Assembly: GCA_013821425.1 (NCBI GenBank)
Contig: JACDGV010000002.1
Location: 1-64,000 of the forward strand
DNA length: 64,000 nt
Direction of reading: 5' to 3'
DNA from: Nitrosospira sp.
Lineage (GTDB): Bacteria; Pseudomonadota; Gammaproteobacteria; Burkholderiales; Nitrosomonadaceae
Positions 36,516-46,686 of this stretch are shown piece by piece. The translations under genes and the position numbers were made by a program. Numbering within the stretch: position 1 is the first letter of the stretch; each line of letters opens with the position of its first letter. The notes below the pieces were generated by a model. That model searched no databases, was not told the DNA's origin, and saw nothing but the letters and a program-made list of their open reading frames with translations.

Positions 36516-38693
36516 TTATCTCACTCCGGGTCCGGTAACGCCTTTGAATCCCAGTCTGATTAAGGTCTTCCGTTCGGCCTCGGTCTGCACCCCCCCGGCA
36601 ATCGCAAGGATGCCTTTGCTTTGAGTGAGCCCGCATAAACCTCTCAGGAACTTCTGGTTACTCGTATTCTGATTGATGCCGTGCACAAAGCTGGCGTCTA
36701 CCTTGAGATAGTGGAGACCAAGCCCATCAAGCTTCTGAAGCTCGGGATAGTGGCGGCCAAAGTGCTCGATGCCCGTGCGGCATCCAAGTTCCTTGAAGGT
36801 AGCGCAAAAGTCCCGGAAGGCTTCGAATTCGAGAAATGCCCCATATTCCGGCACTTCAACCCAAAGCCGCCGGCATAATTCCGGATGCGGGCGCAGCAAG
36901 TCCACCAGCTTGTTGCGATAATTCCAATCGGAGATAGTTTCAATGGACAGGTTGATGGCGAGGGCACCCGTGATTGCGCGCAAGGTTTCGAGCGCGAGGC
37001 GTGCGACGGCAAGATCGAGAGGGCCGGTGAGATTGAGGCGACCGGCGACGGTGATGAAATCACCTGCCTCGAGCCAGCCGCCGTCTTGCCGGGCTTGCAT
37101 GCGCACTACCGCTTCCTGATGTAAAGGAAGGCGACTGGGGCCAATTACGGGAAAAAGGATCAGTTTAAACCTGTTCTCCGCGAGCGCTGCGCCGAAGATG
37201 TCCCGCCAGTCGCCGATATTTGCGGCCGGCTCCAGAGGGTGGGAGCGCGGCGCAATGACATGCCAGGCGTTAATGCCCGCTCTCTCGGCGGTAGCGAGGG
37301 CGGTGTCGGCGCCGGCAAGCAGTTCCGCCAGCTTGTCGCCGCGCCGGTATTGAACAGCGCCGATGTGGCAGAGGTTGTCAATCTCTGCCCCGCTTGTCGA
37401 TGACAGGGCGACGAGTTGCCTCGTCAACTGATCCGCAAATTGGCGGGCCTCTTCGATACCGGGCATGACAAGCACGAGATCCGATCCATTGAGGCGGGCA
37501 GCCAGATGATCGGTAGCATCGCCGGAAGACTCGATGGAAGATTCATCAGCCGTGTTGTCAGCTTTGCCGCAAGCGATATTGCCGATGAGGGAACCTGCTC
37601 GACGGAGCAGTTCGTCTGTCCCGCTACGGCCGAGTTTCCGGTTGATGTTTTCCAGGTCGTTAAAACGGATAAGGAAAAGAAATCCTCCTCGCTCGTCATC
37701 CAGCCCTCCTTTGTTGTCCGGCATGGTTTTGCCTGCTTCTCTTGCCGCGGGGGTGGCGACTCCGTTCCCCGCCTCTTCATCCTTTGCCGGGGCTGTGTTT
37801 TTACCCTCCGCGGAAGCAGCGTCATCTCCATTGGCGCCGGTTTCGGAGTCCCCTCCATCCTCCTTGTACTCCTTGTACGCGCCGCTGCGTTCATCTTCCC
37901 CGCCTGGCCGCGCCTCTTGTACTTCCAGAACTTCGCCAATCAGGCTCATGAAGTATTCGCGATGGGCGAGACCGGTGATGGGGTCGTGATTGATTCGCTG
38001 ATGCAGGGCCTCCAGTCGCGACGCTTCCTCAAGTGTCCGGTTATGCAAGCGTCTCACCAGGTCATTTATGGCGCGTGCGATGCTGCTGAGCTCGGATATG
38101 CGAGGTTCTGAAATAGTGAGAAAACGCCGTTCCGTAATAGCTTCAGCCTGGTCCACCATTGCAGCCAGCGGCTTATTGATCCGTTGCAGGATCAGCATGC
38201 CCAGGAGGGCGCAGAAGATGCCGGCAGCCAGAAACCAGATAATCAGTGCCTCGGTCTCTTTCCACAGAGACTCATAAGCGAGGCTGACGTTAGCCATGAC
38301 CTTGATAACGCCGAAATGCATCCAGCTATCCAGGATCTGCGCACTTCCTGCCTTGGTACTGATAGGGAAGAGGTCCACAAACCATGCCGGGACAGCGGGT
38401 TTTATCCCGGCGCCCACACGTTCGGCGATTACGTTGCCTTCCGGAGAAGTAATCGAGATCGTCTCGTATTGCCCGCTATTGAAGAACGCTTCGATCTGCA
38501 TACCGATCGTTGCGGGATCCTTGCTGAGCTGGGAAATGGAATGGGCGAGGAAATTGGCGCTGTCGAGATTCTTTCGTTGCAGCTGCTGTTCAAGATGGCT
38601 TTGCATGCCGAGCATGCTTATGACGAAGCCGCCCGTAAAACTAGTCAGCGTAACCAGTATGACGGTCAGCCAGAGTTGACGAAAGAGGGACAT
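36516..38693 (-). CDS. LapD-like c-di-GMP receptor candidate with degenerate GGDEF and EAL domains
   Basis: 725 residues. Two membrane helices (about 8-30 and 147-170) flank a periplasmic LapD/MoxY-like domain. A HAMP linker, a GGDEF-like domain with no GGDEF signature (LNGSDLVLVMPG), and an EAL-like domain (from about 510) follow. The EAL motif reads HQEAVV, IEHFGRH replaces the usual DDFGTG, and LKVDASFV is kept. Such proteins usually do not make or break c-di-GMP but bind it and signal to the periplasm. An acidic, low-complexity insert of about 75 residues (GGDSETGANGDDAASAEG and on) splits the GGDEF part. No LapG partner is visible in the window. Confidence 0.75.
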   Translation of the reverse strand: MSLFRQLWLTVILVTLTSFTGGFVISMLGMQSHLEQQLQRKNLDSANFLAHSISQLSKDPATIGMQIEAFFNSGQYETISITSPEGNVIAERVGAGIKPAVPAWFVDLFPISTKAGSAQILDSWMHFGVIKVMANVSLAYESLWKETEALIIWFLAAGIFCALLGMLILQRINKPLAAMVDQAEAITERRFLTISEPRISELSSIARAINDLVRRLHNRTLEEASRLEALHQRINHDPITGLAHREYFMSLIGEVLEVQEARPGGEDERSGAYKEYKEDGGDSETGANGDDAASAEGKNTAPAKDEEAGNGVATPAAREAGKTMPDNKGGLDDERGGFLFLIRFNDLENINRKLGRSGTDELLRRAGSLIGNIACGKADNTADESSIESSGDATDHLAARLNGSDLVLVMPGIEEARQFADQLTRQLVALSSTSGAEIDNLCHIGAVQYRRGDKLAELLAGADTALATAERAGINAWHVIAPRSHPLEPAANIGDWRDIFGAALAENRFKLILFPVIGPSRLPLHQEAVVRMQARQDGGWLEAGDFITVAGRLNLTGPLDLAVARLALETLRAITGALAINLSIETISDWNYRNKLVDLLRPHPELCRRLWVEVPEYGAFLEFEAFRDFCATFKELGCRTGIEHFGRHYPELQKLDGLGLHYLKVDASFVHGINQNTSNQKFLRGLCGLTQSKGILAIAGGVQTEAERKTLIRLGFKGVTGPGVR

Positions 38694-38821
38694 TAAGGGC
38701 CTGGGTTTTTTATGAGATTATCACGTACTGGACGGTGATTCAATTTCAGGGGAAGATCAATGCAACACAACACGATCCTTGTGAAACAACGCTTTCAACA
38801 AAGAGAAACGGAAAATTAACC

Positions 38822-39754
38822 ATGCCGACTGCCTTCATCTCGCACCCCGACTGCCTGTTGCATGACGCGGGCTCATATCATCCAGAATGCCCGGCGCGGC
38901 TTCAGGCGATCGAGGATGAGCTGGCCAACCGCGGGGTGATGGATAAACTGCAACCCTATCTCGCCCCACAGGCCACATACGAACAGCTGAAACGGATACA
39001 CACGCCGGATTATATCGCCTCTCTGGAAGCCATGGTGTCCCGCGCGGAGGCGGTGGGCATGGTGTATCTCGATCCGGACACGGGAATGAACCGGCATAGC
39101 CTGAAGGCGGCGTATCGCGCGGCGGGAGCGGTCATATTGGCGACGGATCTCGTGACCGCCGGGACCGTGGACAATGCTTTTTGCAGCGTTCGCCCGCCGG
39201 GCCATCATGCGGAACAGGACCGCGGGATGGGCTTCTGCCTGTTCAATAACGTTGCGGCAGGAGTGGCTTATGCTATTGCCGCGTACGCCCTGGAGCGTAT
39301 TGCAGTGGTGGATTTCGACGTGCATCACGGCAACGGCACGGAGAATATTTTCGCGAACGATCCGCGAGTCATGATGGTCTCCATATTCCAGCACCCTTTC
39401 TATCCATACAGCGGCATTGGTGGGCGCTCGGATCGAATGATCAATATCCCGCTGGCGGCGGACAGTGACGGAGAGATATTCCGCACGGCGGGGAGCGAAT
39501 TCTGGCTGCCTGCGCTCGACAGATTCAAGCCCCAGATGTTATTCATCTCCGCCGGTTTTGATGCCCATCGCGACGATACCCTGGGTTCGTTGAATCTGGT
39601 GGAAGATGATTATGCGTGGGTAACCGGAAGGATCAGGGAAGTCGCGGGCGAACATGCGGGCAACCGGATCGTATCGGTTCTGGAAGGAGGATATGATCTG
39701 TATGCGTTGGGAAGGAGCGTTGCCGCCCATGTGGAAGTTCTCGCAGGTCCTTGA
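38822..39754 (+). CDS. Histone-deacetylase-family (class II/acetoin-utilisation-like) hydrolase
   Basis: 310 residues from the ATG at 38822, chosen because MPTAFISHPDCLLHDAGSYHPE is the family start. Key pieces: RPPGHHAEQDRGMGFCLFNN (charge-relay His pair), VVDFDVHHGNGTENIF (metal Asp and His), GFDAHRDD (metal Asp) and EGGYDLYALG. It should remove acetyl or other acyl groups from an amine, with Zn2+. Bacterial relatives often act on acetylated polyamines or unknown amides. Stand-alone. Confidence 0.88.
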   Translation: MPTAFISHPDCLLHDAGSYHPECPARLQAIEDELANRGVMDKLQPYLAPQATYEQLKRIHTPDYIASLEAMVSRAEAVGMVYLDPDTGMNRHSLKAAYRAAGAVILATDLVTAGTVDNAFCSVRPPGHHAEQDRGMGFCLFNNVAAGVAYAIAAYALERIAVVDFDVHHGNGTENIFANDPRVMMVSIFQHPFYPYSGIGGRSDRMINIPLAADSDGEIFRTAGSEFWLPALDRFKPQMLFISAGFDAHRDDTLGSLNLVEDDYAWVTGRIREVAGEHAGNRIVSVLEGGYDLYALGRSVAAHVEVLAGP

Positions 39755-39947
39755 CGCTATTCTTTTTTAAGCTGTTGGCTCAAGAGGGGATAACGGGACA
39801 AGGCGCCGTCTGCTGATTTATTACCGGATTGGTTACGAAACTCGGCTAATGTGTCTATGATAAGGACTGGACTGAGCGGATGATGAGCTGTTGAGCCTGA
39901 ATTCCTGAATTCGGAGAAATACAGCGAGAAATACAGGAAAACAACCG

Positions 39948-41204
39948 ATGCTGACCAGGCATAAATTTAGCGTTTCTCTTGTTCTGCTGACCTTCCTGCT
40001 GATTGCTTTTTTGATATGGCAATATCACTCGGGCACAAAGCCGAGTATCAGGGTTGGCGTGCTGCACTCGCTGTCGGGTCCGATGGCCTCCAGCGAGAAG
40101 CCGATGGTGGATGCAATTCAGCTGGCCATCGAGGAGGCCAACGTGGCGGGCGGCATCAAAGGCCAGAAAATAGAAGCCATAGTAGTGGATTGCGGGTCCG
40201 ATGCGGCCTACTGTGCCGAGCAGGCCGAGCGTCTGATCACCCAGGAATACGTCCATGCACTGTTTGGGTGCTGGACTTCTGTTTGCCGGGGAGCAGTGAG
40301 GCCAGTAGTGGAAAAGCATGACCACCTGCTCTTCTACGCATTGCGGTATGAGGGTATGGAACAGTCTCCCAATATCATTTACGGCGGTGCGGTTCCCAAC
40401 CAGTTAGTCATGCCGGCGGTGCATTGGGCGCTGGAGAATCTCGGTAAGCCGGCCGAGAGCGAAAAGCGGAAAATGCGGGTTTACCTTGCGGGATCGGATT
40501 ATATTTTCTCGCGCGTGTTGAATATGCTTATCAAGGACCTGTTGGCTGCGCAGGGCGCCAGCGTGGCGGGTGAGCGCTACCTGCACATGGGTTCCGCAAT
40601 GGATGAACTTGCGGCCGATATTGCCCGCAAGCAACCTGACATCGTACTGAACACGATTGGCGGGACGGACAATGCCGCCTTCTTTCGGGCGCTCCGGAAA
40701 AGCGGGATTGCCGGCAAGATACCGGTGCTCTCGTTCGGCGTGACAGAGGTGGCGCTGACTCCGGAGGATGCGGCCGCGATGGCTGGTCACTATGCCGCGC
40801 GAAATTATTTCCAGACGATCCGGTCCTCCGAGAACCAGGCTTTCGTGGAACGTTTCCGCGAGCGCTTCGGGCAGAACGCCGTGATCGACAGTCCTGCGGA
40901 AGCTTCCTACGTCAATATGCGTATGTGGATCCAGGCGGCGCTTGAAGCCGGTTCGGCCGACCTGGGTAAGGTCCAGCGCACGATCTTGCGCCAGAGCCTG
41001 TCCGCCCCTGAAGGGATTGTCTCGCTCGATCCAGTCACCCGTCACGTATGGAAAATCGCGCGCATTGGCAAAGCGCGCGAAGACGGCCAGTTCGATGTTG
41101 TCTGGGAATCGGCGCAGCCGCTTGAGCCCGCGCCTTTTCCCACCTATCGATCAAGCGAAGAATGGGTCCGGCTGCTTGGGACGCTCCCGGGGGTTGAGCC
41201 ATGA
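39948..41204 (+). CDS. Periplasmic ligand-binding protein of the UrtA/AmiC type, kinase-linked
   Basis: 418 residues. An N-terminal hydrophobic stretch (SLVLLTFLLIAFLIW) acts as a signal or anchor. The mature part is a type I binding fold: IRVGVLHSLSGPMASSEKPM, DAIQLAIEEANVAGG and GQKIEAIVVDCGSD match urea, short-chain amide or branched-chain amino acid binders. There is no ABC permease gene nearby; instead the stop overlaps the next kinase start by 4 nt, so it probably senses a ligand for that kinase rather than transports it. The ligand is a guess (urea or amide), plausible for a ureolytic ammonia oxidiser. Confidence 0.8.
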   Translation: MLTRHKFSVSLVLLTFLLIAFLIWQYHSGTKPSIRVGVLHSLSGPMASSEKPMVDAIQLAIEEANVAGGIKGQKIEAIVVDCGSDAAYCAEQAERLITQEYVHALFGCWTSVCRGAVRPVVEKHDHLLFYALRYEGMEQSPNIIYGGAVPNQLVMPAVHWALENLGKPAESEKRKMRVYLAGSDYIFSRVLNMLIKDLLAAQGASVAGERYLHMGSAMDELAADIARKQPDIVLNTIGGTDNAAFFRALRKSGIAGKIPVLSFGVTEVALTPEDAAAMAGHYAARNYFQTIRSSENQAFVERFRERFGQNAVIDSPAEASYVNMRMWIQAALEAGSADLGKVQRTILRQSLSAPEGIVSLDPVTRHVWKIARIGKAREDGQFDVVWESAQPLEPAPFPTYRSSEEWVRLLGTLPGVEP

Positions 41205-44200
41205 TCAGGTTTACCTCCCTGACGCAGCGTTTCGCCGTCTGGTTTGCGGCAGTGTCGCTTGTGCCTATCCTGATCATCAGTTACAGCCTGTTGCATACGT
41301 TCGAAACCGAGATGGAAAAAACGGCAATCCAGCAAGTCTCCGCCATCGCGGACATGAAGGCGGAACAGATCGACAGCTATCTGCGCGAGCGGCTCCTCGA
41401 CGCCAGGGTGATACAGACCGCCGTTACCACACGGTTGGCCATGCGGGAGCTTGCCCGGGCTTATAAAAAGCATGGGGTGGAATCGGATGCCTATCTTCAA
41501 GCGGATGCCCGCTACCGGGAACATTTCAAGCGTTTTGTCGAGGATGCCGGGTATTACGACCTTTTTCTTATTTCTACCGAAGGCGAAATGATCTATAGCC
41601 AGGCTCATGAAGATGATTTCGCCACAAACCTGATCACCGGGAAATATCGGAACACCGGCCTTGGCCGCGTCACGCGCACAGCGCTGAATACCTTGCAGGA
41701 CAGTGTGTCTGATTTTGAGCGATACTCTCCCTCGCGCGGCGCCATAGCGGCTTTCATGGCATTTCCAATCGTGGTTCGTGGGGAACTGCAGGGCGTGCTG
41801 GCGCTGCAGATATACAGCGAACGCGTTTTCGAAGTGGTAACGGACAATGTAGGGTTGGGGGCGAGCGGTGAAACCGTGGTCACACGGCTTCTCAATGAGC
41901 GTACCGCCCTGGTGATAGCGCCGTTGAAACATGCGCCCGATGCGGCGTTGGAGCTCAAGATTCCGCTTAATAACCCACCGTTTTCGGTAGCGATCCAGAG
42001 CGGACTGCACGGCGAGCGGGGAGGCGGGCTGAAAACGGATTACCGCGGCAAGGACATAGTCGCGGCCTGGCGGTACCTGCCCCGGATGAACTGGGGCATC
42101 GAGGTCAAGATGGATGCGGACGAGGTGTTCGCCTTTATGCAGCGTGTACGGGCTTTCGGCGTACTGATTCTTGGCTTGACGCTCCTTGCCGCGATACTGG
42201 GCGCTGTCCTGTTTAGCCGGCGTGTTGTGACTACCTTGAAAAACCTCAGCCATAGCGCCCAGGATATCGCTGCGGGAAATTGGCAACAGCGGGTGCCGGT
42301 GGAAGGATGGGATGAGATAGGGCAACTCGCCGGTACCTTCAATACCATGACTGAGCGCCTGAACGCGAGCAACCGTGAACGGGACGTTGCGGAGAACGAT
42401 CTGCGGCAACTTAACCAGGATCTGGAAGACAGGGTTGCGAGGCGCACCGCTGACCTGGAGCGTGCCAATGCGGTGCTGGTGAGCAAGGAAGAAGAAATGC
42501 GCTCCATCGTCGAACACATGGTGGATTGCATTATTACCATCGACGATAAAAGCATCATCCGTTCGGTCAATCCCGTGATAGAAAAACTCTTTGGCTATAC
42601 CCGCGAGGAGGTGATCGGGCAGAATATTTCCATGCTCATGCCGGAACCCCACCGCAGTGGACACGAAGGGTACATCGACAGGTATTACCGTACAGGGCGT
42701 GGGCGCTGTGAATTCGATCACATTCTCGCTCTTGAGGTCGAAGGCGTTCATAACATCGGCATGGGGCGCGAAGTCGAAGGGCGGCACAAGAATGGCGAGA
42801 TCATTGATCTATATGTCGCGGTCAGCGAATACTTCGTCGGAGGCAAGCGCTATTTCACCGGCATTCTGCGCGACATTCGCGAACGTAAACAAGTGGAACA
42901 GGCTTTGCGCGGCAGCGAACAGCGCCTCCGCGCTATCGTCGATAACCTGGCCGCCTTTGTCGGGGAAATGACACCCAACGGGGTGCTGGTCGAGATTAAT
43001 CGTACCGCGCTGGAAGTGGGCGGACTGCAGGGCCAGGATGTCATCGGCAGGCAGCTCGATGAGACGGCCTGGTTTTCCTATAAACCGGAGGTGCAGACGC
43101 AAATCCGCGAGGACATCAAACGGGCGTTGGGCGGAGAGATCGTTCGTCATGACCTTGATATACGTATCGCGGGCGGCGGTTTCATGACTATTGATTTCAT
43201 GCTTGTGCCGGTTCGCGACGCCAGGGAGCGTATTGTCAAGCTGATACCGTCGGGCATCGACGTCAGCGAGAGAATGCGCATCCTGAACGACCTGCAGCAG
43301 GCCCGGAGTGATGCCGAGCAGGCCAACCAGGCAAAGTCCATTTTTCTCGCGGCTATGAGTCATGAAATACGCACGCCCATGAACGGCGTGATTGGCATGG
43401 CGGATGTTCTACAGCAAACCAGTCTCAGCGGATACCAGATGGAGATGGTCGATCTCATCCGGGAATCGGCTTTTGCCCTGTTGGAAATCATCGATGATAT
43501 CCTGGATTTTTCGAAGATCGAGGCGGGCCGACTGGAAATTGAACAGGCGCCCATGTCGGTTTCCAGCGTAGTTGAAAAAGCTTGCGCGATGCTTGAAAGC
43601 CTGGCGGTGAGAAAAGGGGTTGAACTGACCTTGTTTCTCGATCCGGCGATTCCTGAAGAACTCATGGGTGACGCCCTGCGCCTGCGCCAGGTGCTGGTAA
43701 ATCTTGCCAACAACGCAATTAAATTTTCCAGCGGCCGTCAAGTGCCCGGTCACGTATCAGTACGAGCGGTGCTTGCGGAGCAGAGTCCGGATCAGATGAC
43801 TGTGGAGTTTCAGATAGCCGATAATGGCATCGGCATGAGCGAGGAGACCCAGGCGCGGCTTTTTACTTCCTTTACCCAAGGCGACACTTCCACCACCCGT
43901 CAATATGGCGGCACTGGCTTGGGGTTGGCTATCTCCCATCATCTGGTGCAGTTGATGGGAGGCTCAATCGCAGTGCAAAGCGAACCGGAAAAAGGTTCCG
44001 TCTTTACCGTGCGCCTCTCGTTCAAGTCGCCGCCCGCCCCGCCGGCTGCCAGCAAGGTTGTGGATCTTGGCGGGATTTCGTGCCTGGTAGTGGGAGAGCC
44101 ACAGGGATTGGCGGGTGATCTGGCGGTGTATCTAAGATACAGCGGGGCGACTGCGGAGTGCGTGCCCGATCTGGCGGCGGCGCGTGACCGGATCAGGACG

Positions 44201-45331
44201 CTTTCGCCGGGTCTGTGGCTTTTTATCATCGATGCCGGCCACGATGCTCCTCCGCTCGAAGCGCTACGTGCCGCGTTTCGTCCTCGTCCCGATGTGGATC
44301 CTCATTTCGTGGTTCTGGAGCACGGGCATCATCAACCCGATATCGAGCCGCGCTTTGTTGTTATCAGGCGTGGACGCCGCCGGCACGAGCGCTCCGAAAC
44401 AGTTGACACAGTTACGCTCGATGGTGACGTCATGCATCGCGACGCGTTCCTGCGAGCAGTGGCGCTTGCCGCGGGGCGCCTGGACGAGGTGACTGAAGCC
44501 CGGCAGGCGGAAACGCCGGAGCCGGCGGCCGCCCCCTCGCGCGAGGAGGCGTTAAGTGAAGGCAGGCTCATCCTGGTGGCGGAAGACAATGAAATCAATC
44601 AGAAAGTGATACGGCAACAGCTTACGCTACTGGGCTATGCGGCGGATATTTCGAGTAACGGACGTGAAGCGCTGAAGCGCTGGCATAGCGGCAACTACGC
44701 GCTGTTGCTCACCGACCTGCACATGCCGGAAATGGACGGTTACCAGTTGACAGCGGCTATCCGGCAGGCTGAACAAGGCAAGACGCGGGCACCGATTATC
44801 GCCTTCACCGCCAATGCGCTCAAGGGCGAAGCGGAGCATTGCCGCGCGGTCGGCATGGATGATTATCTGAGCAAGCCGGTCCAGCTTGCTCACTTGAAGG
44901 CCATATTACAGAAATGGCTGCCATCCGGTGCCAGCACTCAGTTACTGGCTCTTGCTACCCCTGCCGCAGTGCCGGTAGATGCGGTGGAAGCGGTGGAGGA
45001 GAAACCCGTCGATGTGAAGGTTCTCGAAGAACTTGTGGGAGACGACCCTGTAGTGATCAGCGAATTTTTGCGGGATTTCCGCATCAGTGCACGCGGGATA
45101 GCAGATGACTTGCGCACAGCGTGCCGGGCAGGGCAAATGGAAACTGCTGCAGCCGCGGCCCACAAGCTCAAGTCGTCGGCCCGAGCGGTAGGCGCCCTGG
45201 CACTCGGCGAACTATGCGCCAAGATGGAACAGGCGGGAAAGGCAGGCGACGCCCAGGCCTTGAACGCCCTATTGCCGCGTTTCGAGTCCGAATTGGCTGC
45301 TGTGGATAAACACATCGATTCATTGGCATAA
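41201..45331 (+). CDS. Multi-domain hybrid sensor histidine kinase
   Basis: 1376 residues. TM1 (about 12-30), a dCache-like periplasmic domain (about 35-305), TM2 (FGVLILGLTLLAAILGAVLF), HAMP, coiled coil (about 395-435), a FixL-type PAS (about 436-560), a second PAS (about 575-690), HisKA with His721 in AAMSHEIRTPMNGVIGM, HATPase (VNLANNAIKF, ADNGIGM, GTGLGL), a degenerate receiver (about 950-1090, without the usual Asp pocket), a true receiver with Asp1172 (LLTDLHMPEMDGYQ), and an HPt domain with His1321 (AAHKLKSSARAVG). It can run a full phosphorelay by itself and then pass phosphate on, most likely to the REC-EAL protein downstream. The binding protein upstream probably provides the periplasmic signal. 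Confidence 0.92.
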   Translation: MIRFTSLTQRFAVWFAAVSLVPILIISYSLLHTFETEMEKTAIQQVSAIADMKAEQIDSYLRERLLDARVIQTAVTTRLAMRELARAYKKHGVESDAYLQADARYREHFKRFVEDAGYYDLFLISTEGEMIYSQAHEDDFATNLITGKYRNTGLGRVTRTALNTLQDSVSDFERYSPSRGAIAAFMAFPIVVRGELQGVLALQIYSERVFEVVTDNVGLGASGETVVTRLLNERTALVIAPLKHAPDAALELKIPLNNPPFSVAIQSGLHGERGGGLKTDYRGKDIVAAWRYLPRMNWGIEVKMDADEVFAFMQRVRAFGVLILGLTLLAAILGAVLFSRRVVTTLKNLSHSAQDIAAGNWQQRVPVEGWDEIGQLAGTFNTMTERLNASNRERDVAENDLRQLNQDLEDRVARRTADLERANAVLVSKEEEMRSIVEHMVDCIITIDDKSIIRSVNPVIEKLFGYTREEVIGQNISMLMPEPHRSGHEGYIDRYYRTGRGRCEFDHILALEVEGVHNIGMGREVEGRHKNGEIIDLYVAVSEYFVGGKRYFTGILRDIRERKQVEQALRGSEQRLRAIVDNLAAFVGEMTPNGVLVEINRTALEVGGLQGQDVIGRQLDETAWFSYKPEVQTQIREDIKRALGGEIVRHDLDIRIAGGGFMTIDFMLVPVRDARERIVKLIPSGIDVSERMRILNDLQQARSDAEQANQAKSIFLAAMSHEIRTPMNGVIGMADVLQQTSLSGYQMEMVDLIRESAFALLEIIDDILDFSKIEAGRLEIEQAPMSVSSVVEKACAMLESLAVRKGVELTLFLDPAIPEELMGDALRLRQVLVNLANNAIKFSSGRQVPGHVSVRAVLAEQSPDQMTVEFQIADNGIGMSEETQARLFTSFTQGDTSTTRQYGGTGLGLAISHHLVQLMGGSIAVQSEPEKGSVFTVRLSFKSPPAPPAASKVVDLGGISCLVVGEPQGLAGDLAVYLRYSGATAECVPDLAAARDRIRTLSPGLWLFIIDAGHDAPPLEALRAAFRPRPDVDPHFVVLEHGHHQPDIEPRFVVIRRGRRRHERSETVDTVTLDGDVMHRDAFLRAVALAAGRLDEVTEARQAETPEPAAAPSREEALSEGRLILVAEDNEINQKVIRQQLTLLGYAADISSNGREALKRWHSGNYALLLTDLHMPEMDGYQLTAAIRQAEQGKTRAPIIAFTANALKGEAEHCRAVGMDDYLSKPVQLAHLKAILQKWLPSGASTQLLALATPAAVPVDAVEAVEEKPVDVKVLEELVGDDPVVISEFLRDFRISARGIADDLRTACRAGQMETAAAAAHKLKSSARAVGALALGELCAKMEQAGKAGDAQALNALLPRFESELAAVDKHIDSLA

Positions 45332-45439
45332 TAGCGGCTCACGCTGGTATATTGCGGTTCCAGGAATTGCCCGGGGCGTATCCGGCCTGTTTTTTTTCAC
45401 GTCAACCTTACGTCAACCAATAAACAAAAGACAAAGACA

Positions 45440-46657
45440 ATGATTGAAAGGTCCGCAGTCCATATCATGGTGCTTGACGATGAACCCTTCATGCTCAAGC
45501 TGCTGAGCCGCATTCTTTTAAAACTAGGGTTTACCTCGGTAATGCTTTGCGAAAACGGACGTGCCGCACTGGAACGAATAGCGGACACGGACACACGGCC
45601 CAACGTTATTCTGCTGGATCTCAACATGCCGGGAATGGATGGGATAGAGTTCGTGCGACACCTCGTCGACCAGCACTACGAGGGCAGTCTCATTCTAGTG
45701 AGCGGCGAAGACGAGCGCATGTTGAAAACCGCCGAAAAATTGGTGCAGGCGCATAAGATTTCCATACTTGGGTACCTGCACAAGCCCGTCAAGCCTGCCG
45801 CATTATCTGCACTGCTCGAGAAGTGGGCCCCCATCTCATCCGGCGTTGCAAGGCTGGCGAAGAGCGTCTACAAGGCCGAGGAATTACGGGCTGCCATCGA
45901 GAACGGCGAATTGGTCAATTACTATCAGCCAAAGGTGGCGGTTGCGAGTGGGGAAGTCGTGGGCGTGGAGACGCTGGTGCGCTGGCGGCATCCTACAGGG
46001 GGGGTCGTTTTTCCGGATGAATTTATTGGTCTCGCCGAAGCCGCCGGCCTGATCGATGCCCTGACCCGGGTCGTATTCGCCGAGGCGGTGACCCAGGCAA
46101 GGGCGTGGCAGGAAGCGCAAATGCGTTTGCGGGTTGCCATCAATGTGTCGATGGATAATCTTGCGTCCCTGGATTTTCTCGATTTTGTTACCGAGCTCAC
46201 GACCAGGACGGGCATAGCACCGCAGAACGTGGTGCTGGAGGTAACAGAAACACGGCTGATGCAGGATACACGTGCCCCGCTTGAGATCCTGACCCGGCTG
46301 CGTTTGAAGCGTTTTCGCCTTTCCATAGACGATTTCGGCACGGGGCACTCTTCGCTTGCCCAGTTGCGCGATATTCCCTTTGACGAACTCAAGATCGACC
46401 AGGGTTTCGTTCACCGCGCCTGGGCAGACGAAACGTTACGGGCGATGTACGACGCCAGCCTGTCCCTGGCGAGGCAATTAGGCATGGAGGTCGTGGCCGA
46501 AGGCGTCGAGGACCGGAACGATTGGGATCTCCTGCGCCGCACGGGATGCGACCTCGCCCAGGGAACGTTCATTTCGCAACCCATGCTGGCCGCGGACCTG
46601 CCTGGCTGGATGGAGGGTTGGCGCGAGCGGGTGCGTACCGAACTTTCCATGGCGTGA
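45440..46657 (+). CDS. Response regulator with EAL phosphodiesterase domain
   Basis: 405 residues. REC domain (1-130): Asp60 in VILLDLNMPGMDG, acidic pocket VLDDEPF, Ser in LVSGEDE and Lys in YLHKPVKP. EAL domain (about 150-400): GVETLVRWRHP, NVSMDNL, EVTETRLM, SIDDFGTGHSSL, LKIDQGFV and VVAEGVED all keep the catalytic acids and the base Lys, so it should cleave c-di-GMP to pGpG. QGTFISQPM is the usual end. It lies 108 bp after the hybrid kinase and is the likely output of that phosphorelay. Confidence 0.9.
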   Translation: MIERSAVHIMVLDDEPFMLKLLSRILLKLGFTSVMLCENGRAALERIADTDTRPNVILLDLNMPGMDGIEFVRHLVDQHYEGSLILVSGEDERMLKTAEKLVQAHKISILGYLHKPVKPAALSALLEKWAPISSGVARLAKSVYKAEELRAAIENGELVNYYQPKVAVASGEVVGVETLVRWRHPTGGVVFPDEFIGLAEAAGLIDALTRVVFAEAVTQARAWQEAQMRLRVAINVSMDNLASLDFLDFVTELTTRTGIAPQNVVLEVTETRLMQDTRAPLEILTRLRLKRFRLSIDDFGTGHSSLAQLRDIPFDELKIDQGFVHRAWADETLRAMYDASLSLARQLGMEVVAEGVEDRNDWDLLRRTGCDLAQGTFISQPMLAADLPGWMEGWRERVRTELSMA

Positions 46658-46686
46658 TCCAGCCGCAGACCCCTGGTTTCCGAAGC

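Noticed and set aside
41144-42787. 547-codon minus-strand frame
   Set aside because: Antisense shadow of the hybrid kinase. Length reflects codon bias of a GC-rich gene; content is unlike any protein family.
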